Below are positions 1 to 8,200 of a stretch of 25,061 nt of DNA, in pieces. Every line of letters starts with the position of its first letter. The first letter of the stretch is position 1. The stretch is from Flavobacteriales bacterium (lineage in GTDB: Bacteria; Bacteroidota; Bacteroidia; Flavobacteriales_F; PHOS-HE28). The notes below the pieces were generated by a model that made no database searches, was not told the DNA's origin, and was given only the letters and a program-made list of their open reading frames with translations. The DNA lies in contig JADJVC010000026.1 of the NCBI GenBank assembly GCA_016710685.1, positions 1-25,061 of the forward strand. Reading direction: 5' to 3'. The translations under genes and the position numbers were made by a program.

Positions 1-55
1 CTACGAAATACTGCCTATAATAGTTTTTCACCCTCGAAACGAGGCAAGATATGCC

Positions 56-100
56 TTTTAGGTGTAAGATTCCCACATATTTCGCTGTTTTTACCTAAAA
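56..100. repeat. Inverted repeat TTTTAGGT / ACCTAAAA
   Basis: The arms TTTTAGGT (56-63) and ACCTAAAA (93-100) are perfect complements separated by 29 bases. The wide spacing fits a protein-binding site better than a terminator. It lies in the AT-rich part of the leader, next to TATAAT (16-21) and a minus-strand TATAAT (113-108). The role is unknown. Confidence 0.4.
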
Positions 101-293
101 ACACTAGATTATAGGCTGTTTCGGGCGCGCGGGCGCTGGTTATAGGTCGCGCAGACCTGCGCAACCGGGCATATTGTGCGCGTAGTCACACGTATCCAGG
201 CGCGGGCGCAGGGGCGCGCGTGTGCGCAAGTGCTTACGCCTATTAGATTTAGGGGTGCCGGCCCCCCAATGAGTACTTACATTTAGGGTAAAG

Positions 294-299
294 TATAAT
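294..299 (+). promoter_or_regulatory. Candidate -10 box (TATAAT) for the late operon
   Basis: A perfect TATAAT lies about 230 bases upstream of the terminase gene, in the AT-rich leader. Hexamers at spacings of 15 to 19 bases upstream do not resemble TTGACA, and there is no TGn extension. If used, it would need an activator or a non-standard polymerase. TATAC-rich sequence follows it directly and could be operator-like. Confidence 0.25.
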
Positions 300-329
300 A
301 TACGGGTATACACATAATCATATACACCT

Positions 330-353
330 GTTTATGTTTATGTTTATGTTTAT
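330..353. repeat. GTTTAT x4 tandem hexamer repeat
   Basis: Four perfect head-to-tail copies of GTTTAT occupy this stretch and run into ACCTATT. The tract is AT-rich inside a GC-richer genome. Short direct repeats of this kind occur at phage replication origins and regulatory regions, but nothing else here proves an origin. Confidence 0.8.
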
Positions 354-521
354 ACCTATTAGAAAGCTCCGCCCCACCTCCCCAAAGAAGGTACTTGATT
401 AGTTACTTGCGCCGGCCACGCCACACAGCTACGGTAGTTCTGCCTGTCCAGGCCCCGCCATGCGCGGAAACGTTTGGGGAACAGGCTGCGTAGGGCGGCA
501 ACAAGCCCTGAAAGATTTAGA

Positions 522-2432
522 ATGGACACTACAGCCGCTACGTTTGAGGAGCTTCGCTACCTCAACTCCGCCTTCTATCTCATGGGCTGTAAGTGGGACA
601 ACGCACTCAAGCGCGTAGTCCACCTCGACCGTACCGAAATGCCGCACCCCGACGCACCGGAAGATTTCCGGGGGCAGTCGATCTTTCATATCTCCGTCAA
701 ACCCTCTGGTATGAAAATCTTTCGGGCCAAGGCGGCGCAGTTGAAGCTCTTTACTGCCGTCTATGAAGAAATGGCCCGTGGTACGCCCTGCTACATCATC
801 ATCCTCAAGGCCCGTCAGATTGGTTTCACCACGGCCATAGGTCTGCTGATCCTGGCACTGTCGCTGCTCAAGGAAGCCACTAACGCCATGATCGCGGCGC
901 ACATTGATGACAGCGCCTACTCGATCTTTGAGATTTACAAAAGGGCTTACCACTTCCTGCCGTATGACGAGAACGACCCGGACAACCCGCACAACCTCAA
1001 GCCCAAGAAGGAAGCCGACAACCTGACGATGCTGAAGTTTGAGGAAAACCAATCCTCAATGCGCAGCTTTGTTGCCAAGGAAGGCAGCCTTGGTGTATCC
1101 AAGCCCCACACCTACGCGCACTTCTCTGAAATGGCGCTGTGGCGCGGGGATGCGGGGCAAACATTGGCAACCGCCCTGGACTCTATCCCTAAAGTCGTAG
1201 GTAGTATCGTGTTCATCGAAACCACCTCCCGTGGGCGTGGCAACGCCTTTCATAAACTTTGGGAGTCGGCAAGCGCTAGCGACGAGCGTTTCCAACAAAC
1301 CGGCGAACGTACAGACCTGTGGCGTCCGCTGTTCTTTTCGTGGATGGATGACGAGGACTACAGGGTCACGCCCCCGGCAACGTGGGTCAAGTCCGCTGAC
1401 GAAGTTCTCTTTCAACTGAAGGCGCGGTGCGACGACGCGCAGCTTTACTGGCGCAATCGCAAGATTTCCGAAAAGATGGGTACGCTTGGTTATGAAGGCG
1501 CGGTAGCCCACTTCAACCGGGAAAACCCGACGACGCCGGAGGATGCCTTTGCCTTTGCCGGCGATGCCACGTTTGACGCAATGGGCATGGCGTGGTTGCG
1601 CAAACGTTTTGAGACGCGCGACCCTGACAGGTACGACGTGTTCCTTGCCAAGTCGGAAGTCGGTGTGCCTGGCGGCGCGTACCCAATCATCACACCTAAC
1701 ATTGCCTCCGGGCCTCTGCGCATCTTCTCCATGCCTCGTGAGGACGGCAGGTACATGATATGCGCCGACCCCACGCGCAACGAAGGAGACAAGCCCGACG
1801 ACGCGGCGATGCACATACTTGACATTGACAACATTGCGCAGGTAGGCGCGTTCACCCTGCCCATTGACCCCTACGATTTTGCGGACGTGATCGTCGCCGC
1901 AGCGTTGTTTTTCAATAACGCCTTTGTGGTGTGTGAGAACAACAACGCCGGCTTGGGTACGGTGCTGCGGATCGTCAAGGAGTTGAAGTACGCTAACGTT
2001 TACTATCACGGCAAGTCACCGGGGCAGGCGATTTCAGAGCATGTGTCCGCAGGCTTCCCGACTAACAAGACGACGCGCCCGGAGTTGATTACGAACGGCA
2101 AAAGGTTTATCAAGGAACTTCGCGTAGTCCTGCACGATCCTGAAACCTTTGATGAAATGGAATCGTACCGGCGCGAATGGGACGCGGAGCGCGGCAAGTA
2201 TGTTGACGAAGAGCGCCCCGGAGAGTCCAACAATCTTGTCATGGCGTTGCTAATCGGCCTGCTGGTGGGTAACTTGAAATATCGCTGGTTCAACAAGGCG
2301 CGCAGGCATCATAGGTCGCCTGCGCCGATGAAACCGGAAGGCGACGTGCTTACGGTGCGCCGCTTCAAAGAAGTTGAGGAAGTTGACAAGAAATCTCCCG
2401 CACAACTGCTGTCGTGGAGAGAAGGGGAATAA
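522..2432 (+). CDS. terL: Terminase large subunit (TerL)
   Basis: This 636-aa protein is the ATP-driven motor and nuclease that packages phage DNA into proheads. The N-terminal ATPase shows a deviant Walker A (KARQIGFTT, about residues 95-104), a Walker-B-like HFSEMALW (about 200-207) and a coupling motif in FIETTSRGRGNAF. The C-terminal RNase-H-like nuclease shows a first acidic site in MICADPTRNEGD (about 412-423) and a second in VVCENNNAG (about 468-476). The usual last acidic motif (often hDD before an Ala/Leu-rich helix) reads ESNNLVMALLIG, with Asn-570 and Asn-571 where Asp is expected. I chose the ATG at 522; an in-frame TTG at 474 would add 16 residues, and neither start has a strong ribosome site. 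The gene is followed by the portal with a 2-base gap. No small terminase subunit is visible in the window. Confidence 0.93.
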   Translation: MDTTAATFEELRYLNSAFYLMGCKWDNALKRVVHLDRTEMPHPDAPEDFRGQSIFHISVKPSGMKIFRAKAAQLKLFTAVYEEMARGTPCYIIILKARQIGFTTAIGLLILALSLLKEATNAMIAAHIDDSAYSIFEIYKRAYHFLPYDENDPDNPHNLKPKKEADNLTMLKFEENQSSMRSFVAKEGSLGVSKPHTYAHFSEMALWRGDAGQTLATALDSIPKVVGSIVFIETTSRGRGNAFHKLWESASASDERFQQTGERTDLWRPLFFSWMDDEDYRVTPPATWVKSADEVLFQLKARCDDAQLYWRNRKISEKMGTLGYEGAVAHFNRENPTTPEDAFAFAGDATFDAMGMAWLRKRFETRDPDRYDVFLAKSEVGVPGGAYPIITPNIASGPLRIFSMPREDGRYMICADPTRNEGDKPDDAAMHILDIDNIAQVGAFTLPIDPYDFADVIVAAALFFNNAFVVCENNNAGLGTVLRIVKELKYANVYYHGKSPGQAISEHVSAGFPTNKTTRPELITNGKRFIKELRVVLHDPETFDEMESYRREWDAERGKYVDEERPGESNNLVMALLIGLLVGNLKYRWFNKARRHHRSPAPMKPEGDVLTVRRFKEVEEVDKKSPAQLLSWREGE

Positions 2433-2434
2433 CT

Positions 2435-4624
2435 ATGGCGAAGGGGAAGAAGGACAAAAAGAACAGGGTCGTTGCGAAGATGCCGACCTACAAAGCCGCA
2501 CCTGGCACTGGCGAAACCAGCGGAGGCAGCCCCAAAGGCGCGAAGGACAAAGATCGTGAGAAGTGGGAAGCCGACATTTACCGCGTGCTGCTCTCCCGGC
2601 TCAATCGTTCCGAAAAGGTAATGCGTCCGTGGATTGAGAGGGGCAAGGCGCTGGAAAGTTTCATCGCCAACATGACAGGAAATCCGGACGTTGAAAATCT
2701 TTTGTCCGTAGGTAACAACTGGATTCGTGCCAAGGTCAATAAGATGAAACCGTTAGCTCAAGGCATCTTGAGCAACGTCGCTTTCAAAGCGCCGCAAGTT
2801 GTGGCACTACCCCTGCGGCGTAGCGCGGAGTTCGTCAACATCGCAAACGTCGAAGGCACCTACGCCAATCGCTGTTTGGAGGAAGCTCGCTTCGACCGGC
2901 AGCAGCGCATGGCGGCACAGGACATTATCCTCTACGGCGCGGGCTTCATCGAAGAGGGCACTGATCCGGCAAAGGAGAACATCCCCACGGCGCGGCATCG
3001 TCGCGTGGCCGACGTGCGCGTAGACACACAGGCGCAGACGCCGGAAGAACAGACGTGGGTTGCGTTCCGCCAGATCATGTCCTTGGAGAAAGCCAAGCGC
3101 GTATACGATTACGAGAAGTTGACGGAATCGTCCGACGCCATGCACGACGGTACTTCGGACGGCAGCGGCACGGACTCTGGCAGGGATGGGGTCAAAACGG
3201 ACTTCGGAGAGATTGAGCCGGAGGACAAAAAGGTTACGTTGTGGAGATTCTATCTCCTGAAGGAAAGCCTGGACTTTGCGGCAGAGTTGACAGCGAAATA
3301 CGGGAAAGGTTCTTCTGGGGACGAAAGCCCCTTGGAGAAGCTGCTTGAGGAGGAAGGCAATCGCGTTGTCGTGATTTCGGAAGATTGCCCCGGAAAGATT
3401 TTGAGCAACCAGCCGTGGCCGTTCTTTCTGGACAAGGATCATCTGCCTTACACGATCCTTACCTTTGAGGATTGCCCCGGACGCCTGTTGCCTGAATCTC
3501 CGTTGACCACTGTGAGGGATCAGCAGTTGACCCTCAATAACGTTTACACGTTCCTGGTTACGCAGGCTTTCACCCTGTCCAAGATCAAGTTCGTTGGCGA
3601 CAAGGGGCAGATTGCCAATGACGCGGGCGTCATGGAGAAGATCAACAGCCCCATCGTGGGTGACGTGATCGGCGTCGAAGGCGGGCACGTCATGCTCAAG
3701 GCCCTTGAGTTGGGTCAGTTGAACACGTCCATGATCCAACTCTTCAACATGACAAACCAGTTGTTTGACGAAATCTCCGGTTTCCGTGAAATGTTCGGCG
3801 GCATGGAAGGCGCGCGTTCTGCGACTGAAGCAGGTATCCGCGAGGGCAGGGCGCAGACGCTTTCGTCCGATAACCGTCAGATTTTTGAACGCGGCATCCG
3901 GGAAGTGTTGCGCAAGATGATGCAGATTGCCTACAGCACCTCCAAGAAAGAGTTAGTAGCAAAGTACGTCGGCAGGGAAGAGTTAGGTTTCATGCCCAAG
4001 GACGCGGAGGCGCAGGGGCAGGACGCGGGAAAGCTGTCGCCAAAGCAAACCATCGCAAGGTATTGGAACGAGGACATGACGCCGGAAGAAATCCGGCGCG
4101 AGAACAACGTCATGCTCGTGCCAGGATCAACCAAGCGCGTGAACACGGACAAGGAAACGCAGGACTTGTCCACTTCGATGGTAATGGTTCGGGACTTGAT
4201 GATGTTGTACCAGCAGAACGGCTACCGCATCGCTCCCGAAGTGCTGTCGCGCAAACTCAACTATGCCCTGTCACGCATCCTGCGTTCCGTGGGCATGTAC
4301 GATTACAAACAGTTTGAGATCACGGCGCAGGACTTGAACCTTGAGCCGGCGTTGCTTGGCAATGACATGAGCGCGGGCGTGCAGGCCAAGATGGCGCAGG
4401 CGGAAGGGGAGAAGGCCGGCAGGGAAGCTGCGGGCGAACTTTCAGAAGAGAAGGACGCCGCGAACGCTGAAGCGATCTCCGCGTGGTTCCAGGCACAGGG
4501 GGAAGAGGAAAACGTCGCAAACACCCGCGTTGCGAAAATGACTCCGCAGCAACGGGCGCTTCTGGTTGAAGTCATTGAACAGGGCGGCGTTCCCGGTGAA
4601 GGGACGCAGGCTCCGCCAGTCTAA
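2435..4624 (+). CDS. Portal protein
   Basis: This 729-aa protein is the likely portal, the dodecameric ring at the head vertex through which DNA is packaged and ejected. It directly follows TerL and precedes the scaffold and capsid genes. Its size matches the large portals of podoviruses such as P22 (about 725 aa). The centre has the loop-and-helix pattern of portals, including a stretch reading QLTLNNVYTFLVTQAF and the later ISGFREMFGGMEGARSATEAG, resembling the portal wing/crown region. The N-terminus is Lys/Gly-rich and the C-terminus is Ala/Glu/Gln-rich and probably helical. The ATG at 2435 is chosen because AAGGGG stands 7 bases upstream; an in-frame GTG at 2414 would overlap terL and lacks such support. 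Confidence 0.87.
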   Translation: MAKGKKDKKNRVVAKMPTYKAAPGTGETSGGSPKGAKDKDREKWEADIYRVLLSRLNRSEKVMRPWIERGKALESFIANMTGNPDVENLLSVGNNWIRAKVNKMKPLAQGILSNVAFKAPQVVALPLRRSAEFVNIANVEGTYANRCLEEARFDRQQRMAAQDIILYGAGFIEEGTDPAKENIPTARHRRVADVRVDTQAQTPEEQTWVAFRQIMSLEKAKRVYDYEKLTESSDAMHDGTSDGSGTDSGRDGVKTDFGEIEPEDKKVTLWRFYLLKESLDFAAELTAKYGKGSSGDESPLEKLLEEEGNRVVVISEDCPGKILSNQPWPFFLDKDHLPYTILTFEDCPGRLLPESPLTTVRDQQLTLNNVYTFLVTQAFTLSKIKFVGDKGQIANDAGVMEKINSPIVGDVIGVEGGHVMLKALELGQLNTSMIQLFNMTNQLFDEISGFREMFGGMEGARSATEAGIREGRAQTLSSDNRQIFERGIREVLRKMMQIAYSTSKKELVAKYVGREELGFMPKDAEAQGQDAGKLSPKQTIARYWNEDMTPEEIRRENNVMLVPGSTKRVNTDKETQDLSTSMVMVRDLMMLYQQNGYRIAPEVLSRKLNYALSRILRSVGMYDYKQFEITAQDLNLEPALLGNDMSAGVQAKMAQAEGEKAGREAAGELSEEKDAANAEAISAWFQAQGEEENVANTRVAKMTPQQRALLVEVIEQGGVPGEGTQAPPV

Positions 4625-4634
4625 GGAGTAGGTT

Positions 4635-4967
4635 ATGCCCCGATACGACTACCGTTGCTCCTGCGATAATCTTTTTGAGGTGCATCAAACCTTGAAGGAT
4701 AGACGCAGGAAAGGCTTTCAATGCCCCGCGTGCGGGGGTAAGCAGACGCAACGCATAATCAGTAAGATTATGCTTGGGGCCATTGTCGGGGCGGGCGACA
4801 CGACTTCAATCATTCCCACGGCGGACGGGTCAGATTTCCGCCTGAAGGAACGGACGCAGAAGGATCAGAAGAAAGAGATTCAAAGAGAGCTAGAGAAGCG
4901 GGAACAACAGGAGATTTCCAAAGGGGAAGTCGATCCGCGCTTCCGGCTAAAGTTTGAGGTTTCGTAA
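4635..4967 (+). CDS. FmdB-like zinc-ribbon protein
   Basis: This 110-aa protein begins with an FmdB-type zinc ribbon: MPRYDYRCSC then FEV, and a second knuckle CPACGGK about 23 residues later. The FmdB family is a small zinc-ribbon group (often MPxYEYRCxxCG); its members in phage head-gene clusters have no proven role. The first knuckle here is CxC instead of CxxC, which is one residue short. The C-terminal half (about 70-110) is a charged Lys/Glu/Gln-rich helix. AAGGAG lies 6 bases before the ATG. Its place between portal and scaffold suggests a part in head assembly or late-gene control; that is inference. Confidence 0.75.
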   Translation: MPRYDYRCSCDNLFEVHQTLKDRRRKGFQCPACGGKQTQRIISKIMLGAIVGAGDTTSIIPTADGSDFRLKERTQKDQKKEIQRELEKREQQEISKGEVDPRFRLKFEVS

Positions 4968-4978
4968 AGGAGATTCAC

Positions 4979-5566
4979 ATGGCAGGAGCAACCAAGCCCG
5001 TACCCCCAAGCCTGAAGGGACGCGGCGTGTATCAGGAAGATTTAGACTCGTGGGAAACTGTTGACGACGTTCCGGGCACGCTGCGGGACTTGCCCTGCAT
5101 GTTCGGCCTGCGTTCCAATGACCTGTTCGACGACGTTGACCCAACCATGCTGAAACAGAAGATGGAATCTGACGACCCTGAAGAAGCGACGAGCGCGCAA
5201 ACGATTGCGCAGAGGGCCTACTACACTGTGCTGAATCTTATGCGCGTGTCGTCGGGCCTGCCCCCCACGAAAGAGGCAGTAGAGTCGTGGAGCATGGAAG
5301 AGCTTGAGGGTGTGCAGAAAGCCGGATGCGTAAACTTTGGCAACAAGCGCCAACGTTCCGCGCGCAACTCCGACGCCAACCCCAAGTTCCGTGACGCCAA
5401 CGACGGGGAGCCTGGCGTCATGTTCCGCATCCTTTCTTTCAAGGACAACTTCTTTACCGCTATCGCTTCTTTCCGGTACTACGACCCGATCAGCGAGCCT
5501 GATACCAAGGGCAAGGCCCGTCAGCAGCAGGGCAAAGACGTTCTGGCGTTCGTGCGGGCGGAATAG
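4979..5566 (+). CDS. Conserved-position head-region protein, unknown function
   Basis: I do not recognise this 195-aa protein. It is acidic in its first half (LFDDVDPTMLKQK, ESDDPEEATSAQ), has a helical middle, and ends in a mixed segment with many aromatic residues (FKDNFFTAIASFRYYDP). There is no signal peptide or membrane segment. AAAGGAG stands just before its ATG. Lying between the zinc-ribbon and scaffold genes, it is probably made with the head proteins, either as a minor head component or an assembly factor. Confidence 0.8.
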   Translation: MAGATKPVPPSLKGRGVYQEDLDSWETVDDVPGTLRDLPCMFGLRSNDLFDDVDPTMLKQKMESDDPEEATSAQTIAQRAYYTVLNLMRVSSGLPPTKEAVESWSMEELEGVQKAGCVNFGNKRQRSARNSDANPKFRDANDGEPGVMFRILSFKDNFFTAIASFRYYDPISEPDTKGKARQQQGKDVLAFVRAE

Positions 5567-5622
5567 CCTTCGCGTTCTTTGTTTGATTTTTCTTATTGAC
5601 GTTTTATCGAAAGGGTGTAACC

Positions 5623-6507
5623 ATGACAGTCGAAGGCAATCTTTCGTCCGACGAGCCGACCTATCTTGACCTGGCGGCTCAAAACAAGTCGGGGAGCGAA
5701 GTAGCCAATCAGACCGCAGCGCCGTCCTCTGAAGAAACACAAGAGGACGCGACCGAAGAGAATCTTTCGGACACGACTGCGGACACTTCAACATCCGAAT
5801 CAGACGACCCCGAAGAGCCTGCCGATCTTGACGCGGCCAAAGAGGTGCTTGCAAAAGTACGCAAGCAACTCAAGGACGCCCAAAGCGAAGTAGGCCGACA
5901 CGGGCAGGAAAAGGGCGACTTGCGGCAAGAAGTCGCGCGTATGCGCGCGGAGCTTGACGTGATGAAAGCGCCGCCCGAAGAAGCCCTCTCGCTGAAAGAC
6001 ATGATGGCGAAGCATCCCGTCTTGTCGAAGTTGCCCGAAGCCAACCGTGAGGCACTTGCCGAAATGGTTGACATGGTGACTGACTACAAGTTAGAGCGAT
6101 CCAAGCCGGTGCGGGAGTTGAAGGATCAAGTTGGCAACATCCATGAAATGCAGATGCGTGAAAAGTTCAACGAAGAGATCAAGCAGGCGAAAGAAAACGT
6201 CGGTGAAGATTTACTCCAAAAACACAACGCCCGCATTTCGCAGTTCATGCAGCAAAACAACTTCAACATTACCGTGGAGTCCGCGTTGGCTGCGGTTGCT
6301 CCACAGGAGTATGCAGAGGCCCTGATTCGGAGAAAGAACGCCAAGGCAAAGGATCGCCTGGCGGAACGTGCAGGGCTTCCGCGCACTTCGGGCGGAGGGG
6401 ACACAACTCCGGTGCGCAGGAGGGTGCCGGCGACAGACAACGCCTCTTATTTCAAAGAGGCGATGGCAGCGAACCTGAAAAAATATGGCGGGGCAGACGG
6501 CCAATAA
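5623..6507 (+). CDS. Capsid scaffolding protein (probable)
   Basis: This 294-aa protein lies immediately before the major capsid gene, the usual place for a scaffold, which guides capsid assembly and leaves before DNA fills the head. The first 75 residues are strongly acidic and Ser/Thr-rich (TSTSESDDPEEP). A heptad-like Lys/Glu/Gln-rich helical region follows (about 75-120 and 170-215), and the C-terminus is basic (RRKNAKAKDRLAERA, then VRRRVP). An acidic, helical body with a basic C-terminal capsid-binding end is typical of phage scaffolds. The ATG at 5623 has AAAGGG upstream; an in-frame TTG at 5596 would add nine residues. It is preceded by a T-rich 56-base gap. Confidence 0.75.
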   Translation: MTVEGNLSSDEPTYLDLAAQNKSGSEVANQTAAPSSEETQEDATEENLSDTTADTSTSESDDPEEPADLDAAKEVLAKVRKQLKDAQSEVGRHGQEKGDLRQEVARMRAELDVMKAPPEEALSLKDMMAKHPVLSKLPEANREALAEMVDMVTDYKLERSKPVRELKDQVGNIHEMQMREKFNEEIKQAKENVGEDLLQKHNARISQFMQQNNFNITVESALAAVAPQEYAEALIRRKNAKAKDRLAERAGLPRTSGGGDTTPVRRRVPATDNASYFKEAMAANLKKYGGADGQ

Positions 6508-6531
6508 TAGTCTGCAAGGAGAAAGGAAGTT

Positions 6532-7485
6532 ATGCCTACCAATCGTGCAATGGTTGCGACACTCAACCAGTATGTGCGCAACAAGATTGAGCCAGGCACG
6601 CTTGAACAGCGTGTACTGACGACCATGCTCATGCGTTATGGGCAAGTGGAGTTCAACAAGGGCGGCGTGAACTTCTCGTGGCCTGTTCGCACGCGCCGTG
6701 TGGGCAACTTCCGTGAACACGACGTTTTCCAGGACGTTACCGCGTCCCCGGAAAAGTCGGAGGTTCTGGTAGCGGAGAGCTTTGGCCGCTACATCCAGAC
6801 AGAGTTTATTGACGACGAAGAAATGCTCGTCAATCGCGGCGACATGGAAAAGATTTACGACATGTACCGCGAAAAGATTGACGCGATGGCGGAGGACGGC
6901 AAGGACGAACTCCACATGGAGTTGCATGTGGGCGACAAGACAGGCCGACGCATCGCCGGTTTGAACACGATCCTGCCTGCCGCAGCCTTGGGCACTGTCC
7001 ACGGCCAGGCGCAGACAGGCAACGCGTGGTGGACTCACGTTCGCCTGGACGCAGCGGGCGGGCCAAGCACCAACCAGGTCACGGACTTGATTGAGCGTGT
7101 CCGTACCGGCCTGATTTCCGCCGACCGTGGGGATGCCGCAGGCCGTCCGAACTTCGGCATCACGACCCCGACGATTTACGGTCGCTTCGTTGAGAAGCAC
7201 CTTGCCAACGAGCGTTATGTTGCCAAGGCCGCAGCCATCGGCCCCGACCTTGAGGCCATTGTCGTGCAGGGTTGCCCGATTTTCTACGACAAGCACGCGG
7301 AGGCCAACGTCACCCGCCTGTTGAACGGCAAGAAGCTCGCGCTTCGCTTCCGTACTTCGGGCATCTTCATCACGGACATCCAGCGCCCAAGCAACAAGCG
7401 CGGCGACCAGATCGTGAAGGAGTGCTTCCCGCAACTCATCAACAAGAACCCGCGCTACCACACCGTCATCTACAACTACAGCTAA
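6532..7485 (+). CDS. Major capsid protein
   Basis: This 317-aa protein is the likely major capsid subunit. It sits directly after the scaffold, is of the right size for an HK97-fold capsid protein, and starts with a short N-arm (MPTNRAMVATLNQYVRNKI). An extended-loop-like segment (FSWPVRTRRVGNF) and a long helix rich in charged residues (MEKIYDMYREKIDAMAEDGKDEL, about 103-125 and read here as the spine helix) follow. The last five codons and the stop form the left arm of a strong terminator hairpin, as expected of a very highly expressed capsid gene. AAGGAG and AGGAAG both stand upstream of the ATG. Fold assignment is inferred from position and pattern, not from a profile match. Confidence 0.85.
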   Translation: MPTNRAMVATLNQYVRNKIEPGTLEQRVLTTMLMRYGQVEFNKGGVNFSWPVRTRRVGNFREHDVFQDVTASPEKSEVLVAESFGRYIQTEFIDDEEMLVNRGDMEKIYDMYREKIDAMAEDGKDELHMELHVGDKTGRRIAGLNTILPAAALGTVHGQAQTGNAWWTHVRLDAAGGPSTNQVTDLIERVRTGLISADRGDAAGRPNFGITTPTIYGRFVEKHLANERYVAKAAAIGPDLEAIVVQGCPIFYDKHAEANVTRLLNGKKLALRFRTSGIFITDIQRPSNKRGDQIVKECFPQLINKNPRYHTVIYNYS

Positions 7486-7512
7486 CGTTTAGCTGTAGTT
7501 GTAGGTTTGTTT
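7470..7512 (+). terminator. Intrinsic terminator after the major capsid gene
   Basis: The arms CTACAACTACAGCTAA (7470-7485) and TTAGCTGTAGTTGTAG (7489-7504) are perfect 16-bp complements around a CGT loop, and are followed by GTTTGTTT. The left arm includes the capsid stop codon. It should stop a fraction of late transcripts so that capsid mRNA exceeds downstream mRNA, as in the classic T7 arrangement where a terminator follows gene 10. Confidence 0.85.
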
Positions 7513-7557
7513 GACCGCTGGACTGACCGAAACTAAAACCCTAACGGGAGAGACAAG

Positions 7558-8175
7558 ATGCCATCAACAGTGTTTCCTTTCCACCCGCTTGACAAGCGCG
7601 CAGACACGGACGCCGAACGTCCGCCCGCGTGGGCGCGTGGTGCGCAGTTCATTGACGAGTTCGGCAACGTGTTTGAGTGCTTGCTTCACAAGACGCCCAC
7701 GACCGGCGTAGCTGTGACGGCACTTGGCCCTGTGGGCGACGTGGACGGCATCGCGACCGGCTACCAGGTCACGACCGACGTTTCACAGTCCGACGCCACG
7801 AAAGTTCGTGGCGCAAGCATGGTGGCTCTGACCATCGCGGAAACGTTGGCCGGCTACTGGACAATGGTTCTGAAGTCAGGTAGCGCTAAGGAGTACATCG
7901 CGGGCGGCAAGGGCTTGCCCTTGGGAGATGATACCCCCGCAGACTTCGTGTACGCCCGTCCGCTTGTGCCTGTGGTGTCTTACCCGACAGACGGCAACAT
8001 TGCAGATGGCAACGGGCTTTGCTGGTCTGCGGACACCACATGGACGCCGGCAGCCGACGATGCGGAAGAGGTCATCGCGGGCGTGGCGCTGGACGCAGAC
8101 ACCAGTTCAGCCATTGCGGCAGCACTTGTCCGCATGGACTGCCCTGCGGGACGCACCTTTGCGGACGCCACCTAA
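7558..8175 (+). CDS. Capsid decoration / head-stabilisation protein (probable)
   Basis: This 205-aa protein follows the major capsid gene and its terminator. It is Ala/Asp/Thr/Gly-rich and looks mostly beta-stranded, with the alternating pattern of small head-decoration or head-fibre proteins (VTTDVSQSDATKVRGASMVALT, ending in SSAIAAALVRMDCPAG). There is no signal or membrane segment. GGGAG lies about 8 bases before the ATG. It may rely on readthrough of the terminator at 7470-7512 or on a weak promoter-like pair (TTGACC, 17 bases, TAAAAC) in the gap. The function is inferred from position. Confidence 0.6.
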   Translation: MPSTVFPFHPLDKRADTDAERPPAWARGAQFIDEFGNVFECLLHKTPTTGVAVTALGPVGDVDGIATGYQVTTDVSQSDATKVRGASMVALTIAETLAGYWTMVLKSGSAKEYIAGGKGLPLGDDTPADFVYARPLVPVVSYPTDGNIADGNGLCWSADTTWTPAADDAEEVIAGVALDADTSSAIAAALVRMDCPAGRTFADAT

Positions 8176-8200
8176 TCCGCAGATTGTCAATAGCCAACAT

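Larger units (their letters stand above)
1..521. other. Intergenic leader upstream of the packaging genes
   Basis: No convincing gene is visible in this 0.5-kb stretch. It is a patchwork of AT-rich segments (1-120, 240-360) and a CG-rich segment (about 121-235). It holds two perfect TATAAT hexamers (16-21 and 294-299), an inverted repeat, a GTTTAT tandem repeat, and two copies of CCTATTAGA (239-247 and 355-363). This is what a phage control region looks like: promoter and operator sites for the late operon, possibly an origin. No good -35 box stands at the right distance from 294-299, so the promoter may need a phage activator or may not be sigma70-type. The function is inferred from position and composition only. 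Confidence 0.6.

Noticed and set aside
1056..2009. Long open frame antisense to terL
   Set aside because: It lies entirely opposite TerL, is His/Arg/Val-rich with no motif, and is explained by codon bias of the real gene.
2807..3739. Long open frame antisense to the portal gene
   Set aside because: It mirrors the portal coding sequence and has no ribosome site or recognisable motif.
5567..5622. Terminator in the T-rich gap before the scaffold gene
   Set aside because: There is a T-rich tract, but no stable hairpin stands before it.
6211..7461. A 416-codon open frame antisense to scaffold and capsid genes
   Set aside because: It is long, but its Arg/His/Val/Leu-rich composition is that of a shadow of a highly biased gene, and it has no family pattern.
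7505..7557. Promoter between capsid terminator and decoration gene (TTGACC, 17 bases, TAAAAC)
   Set aside because: The -10 matches only 4 of 6, and readthrough of the terminator explains expression equally well.
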